Source of the DNA: Verrucomicrobiota bacterium
Lineage (GTDB): Bacteria > Verrucomicrobiota > Lentisphaeria > Oligosphaerales > Oligosphaeraceae
Direction: 5' to 3'
Assembly (NCBI GenBank): GCA_022709995.1
Contig: JAKLHU010000126.1
Location: 1 to 6,638 of the forward strand
DNA: 6,638 nucleotides
Of the stretch, positions 5,787-6,638 are shown piece after piece; positions within the stretch are counted from its first letter, which is position 1; each line of letters starts with the position of its first letter. A program made the position numbers and the translations under genes. The notes beneath the pieces are model-generated. The model worked only from the letters and a program-made list of their open reading frames with translations, was not told the DNA's origin and did not search any database.

Positions 5787-6143
5787 GTGAATCAGATTAC
5801 TCCGACCTGCCATTCATTCCCCCTTTTCCGCCCCGCATTTTCCACTATGCCAAGACAAGCTCAAACCAACCCCGGCGATCTTTCCGCCCCGGTCACGGTC
5901 GGCAACACCCGCGGCCTGCATCTGCGTTGCGCCGGTGAACTGGCCAAACTGGCAACGGCGTTTTCCAGCCGCATTTCCATCCGCAAAGGCAAGCACCAGG
6001 TCGACGCCAAAAGCATGCTGGAAATCGTCACCCTCTCGGCCTCGCCCGGCAGCAAGCTGACGGTGTCCGCCTGCGGTCCCGACGCTCAACGCGCCCTGGA
6101 TGCCGTCGTCTCCTTTTTTGTCAACAACCTCGGAGAGCAGTGA
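5787..6143 (+). CDS. ptsH: HPr phosphocarrier protein of the PTS
   Basis: HPr accepts a phosphoryl group from enzyme I on a histidine and passes it to EIIA domains or regulatory targets in the cytoplasm. The core spans about 34-115, counted from the GTG at 5787. It has the active site G-L-H-L-R-C-A with His45 and Arg47, and K-S-M-L at 75-78, whose Ser76 matches the regulatory serine of HPr kinase-controlled proteins. Pro in the usual H-x-R-P-A motif is replaced by Cys48 (TGC at 5928-5930). The start is uncertain. GTG at 5787 gives 118 residues, with about 30 before the domain. ATG at 5847 gives 98 and is closer to the usual 85-90. Neither has a Shine-Dalgarno sequence. GTG 5787 overlaps by four bases the stop of an 18-codon ORF (5734-5790) that I take to be chance. 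ptsI follows after one base. HPr identity is secure; carbohydrate transport versus regulation only (no EII genes are in view) is not. Confidence 0.9.
   Translation: MNQITPTCHSFPLFRPAFSTMPRQAQTNPGDLSAPVTVGNTRGLHLRCAGELAKLATAFSSRISIRKGKHQVDAKSMLEIVTLSASPGSKLTVSACGPDAQRALDAVVSFFVNNLGEQ
6132..6137 (+). promoter_or_regulatory. Shine-Dalgarno site that decides the ptsI start
   Basis: GGAGAG lies inside the last codons of ptsH, seven bases before TTG at 6145-6147. It selects TTG as the ptsI start. The ptsH stop (6141-6143) lies between the site and the start, which suits translational coupling. Confidence 0.5.
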
Positions 6144-6144
6144 C

Positions 6145-6638
6145 TTGCTGAACGGTCATTCCCAACCTGTCGTTCTCCGCGGCACCGGCGTCTCGGCCGG
6201 CCTAGTCGTCGGCAGAGTCATCCGGTCCCATAAGCCGACGGCAAAGCTGCCGGACTTCCCGATTCAGCCGAAGCAAATCGAGGCGGAATGGGAGCGTTTG
6301 CTCATCGCCCTCGACGAATCGCGCCGGCAGCTGGAAAACATGCAGGAGCGCCTGGCCGCCGAGCTCAGCGTGCAGCATGCCGAGATCATGACGTTCCACC
6401 TCATGCTGCTGGAAGACCCGACGCTGCTGACCAACATCGACGCCATCCTGCGTAGCGACTTGGTCTGCATTGAACAGGCGACCGTCCGGGCCATCGAACG
6501 CTTCTGCCAGGACATGAGCCGGAAAAACAACCCGATGCTGCGAGAACGCGCCGGGGACATCCGCGACGTCGGCGCCCGAATCCTGCGCAATCTCGCCCTG
6601 CCCGCCACGACGGAACCCGAAGCGGCCCCGATGGACGA
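6145..6638 (+). CDS. ptsI: PTS enzyme I (PEP-protein phosphotransferase), N-terminal part
   Basis: Enzyme I takes phosphate from phosphoenolpyruvate on a histidine and hands it to HPr. The window holds the first 164 codons, and the frame continues past the right edge. It begins TTG CTG AAC GGT, one base after the ptsH stop. Early residues include G-T-G-V-S-A-G-L-V-V-G-R-V, the typical opening strand of enzyme I. The helical HPr-binding subdomain follows, with H-A-E-I-M-T-F-H-L-M-L-L-E-D-P (about residues 75-89) and E-R-A-G-D-I-R-D-V-G-A-R-I-L (about 134-147), both characteristic of the family. The phosphorylated histidine, near residue 190 in known enzymes, and the PEP-binding barrel lie beyond the window. 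There is no GAF domain before the start, so this is the ordinary enzyme I rather than PtsP. Completeness cannot be judged. Confidence 0.9.
   Translation, partial: MLNGHSQPVVLRGTGVSAGLVVGRVIRSHKPTAKLPDFPIQPKQIEAEWERLLIALDESRRQLENMQERLAAELSVQHAEIMTFHLMLLEDPTLLTNIDAILRSDLVCIEQATVRAIERFCQDMSRKNNPMLRERAGDIRDVGARILRNLALPATTEPEAAPMD

Noticed and set aside
5734..5790. An 18-codon ORF ending in a GTGA overlap with the ptsH GTG
   Set aside because: It starts within the proposed promoter, upstream of the predicted transcript start, and has no ribosome binding site. A four-base overlap is easily produced by chance.

Overview
This is a GC-rich bacterial window with three transcription units and one gene-poor spacer. 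The first gene belongs to a family of very large, membrane-anchored coiled-coil proteins of unknown function. I recall its late Gly/Asn/Arg-rich segment from planctomycete, verrucomicrobial and lentisphaeral proteins. Together with an OleC-type ligase and a ptsH-ptsI pair, this suggests a member of the PVC superphylum (Lentisphaerae, Verrucomicrobia or Planctomycetes). That placement rests on remembered similarity, not on a database search.

Layout: bases 1-3329 (+) hold the 3' part of the large coiled-coil gene, which is open at the left edge. A 93-base convergent gap contains a GC-rich hairpin followed by four T. Bases 3423-5072 (-) hold a full-length oleC, an AMP-forming beta-lactone synthetase of long-chain olefin synthesis. 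It starts at TTG behind a perfect AGGAGG. Bases 5073-5786 (or to 5846, depending on the ptsH start) have no convincing gene. This spacer is visibly less GC-rich from about 5290 onward. It contains a long hairpin, short inverted and direct repeats, one weak 29-codon minus-strand ORF, and a good sigma70-like promoter facing right. Bases 5787/5847-6143 (+) hold ptsH (HPr), and one base further on lies ptsI (enzyme I), which starts at TTG and runs off the right edge.

PtsH and PtsI are phosphorelay partners and form an operon. OleC stands alone here: no oleA, oleB or oleD is adjacent, and its neighbour at its 3' end is convergent. The large coiled-coil gene probably belongs to an operon lying to the left of the window. 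I see no CRISPR array, tRNA, rRNA or intact insertion sequence. I found no clearly new system. The points most worth a second look are the Pro-to-Cys change beside the HPr active-site histidine, the solitary oleC, and the structured spacer.
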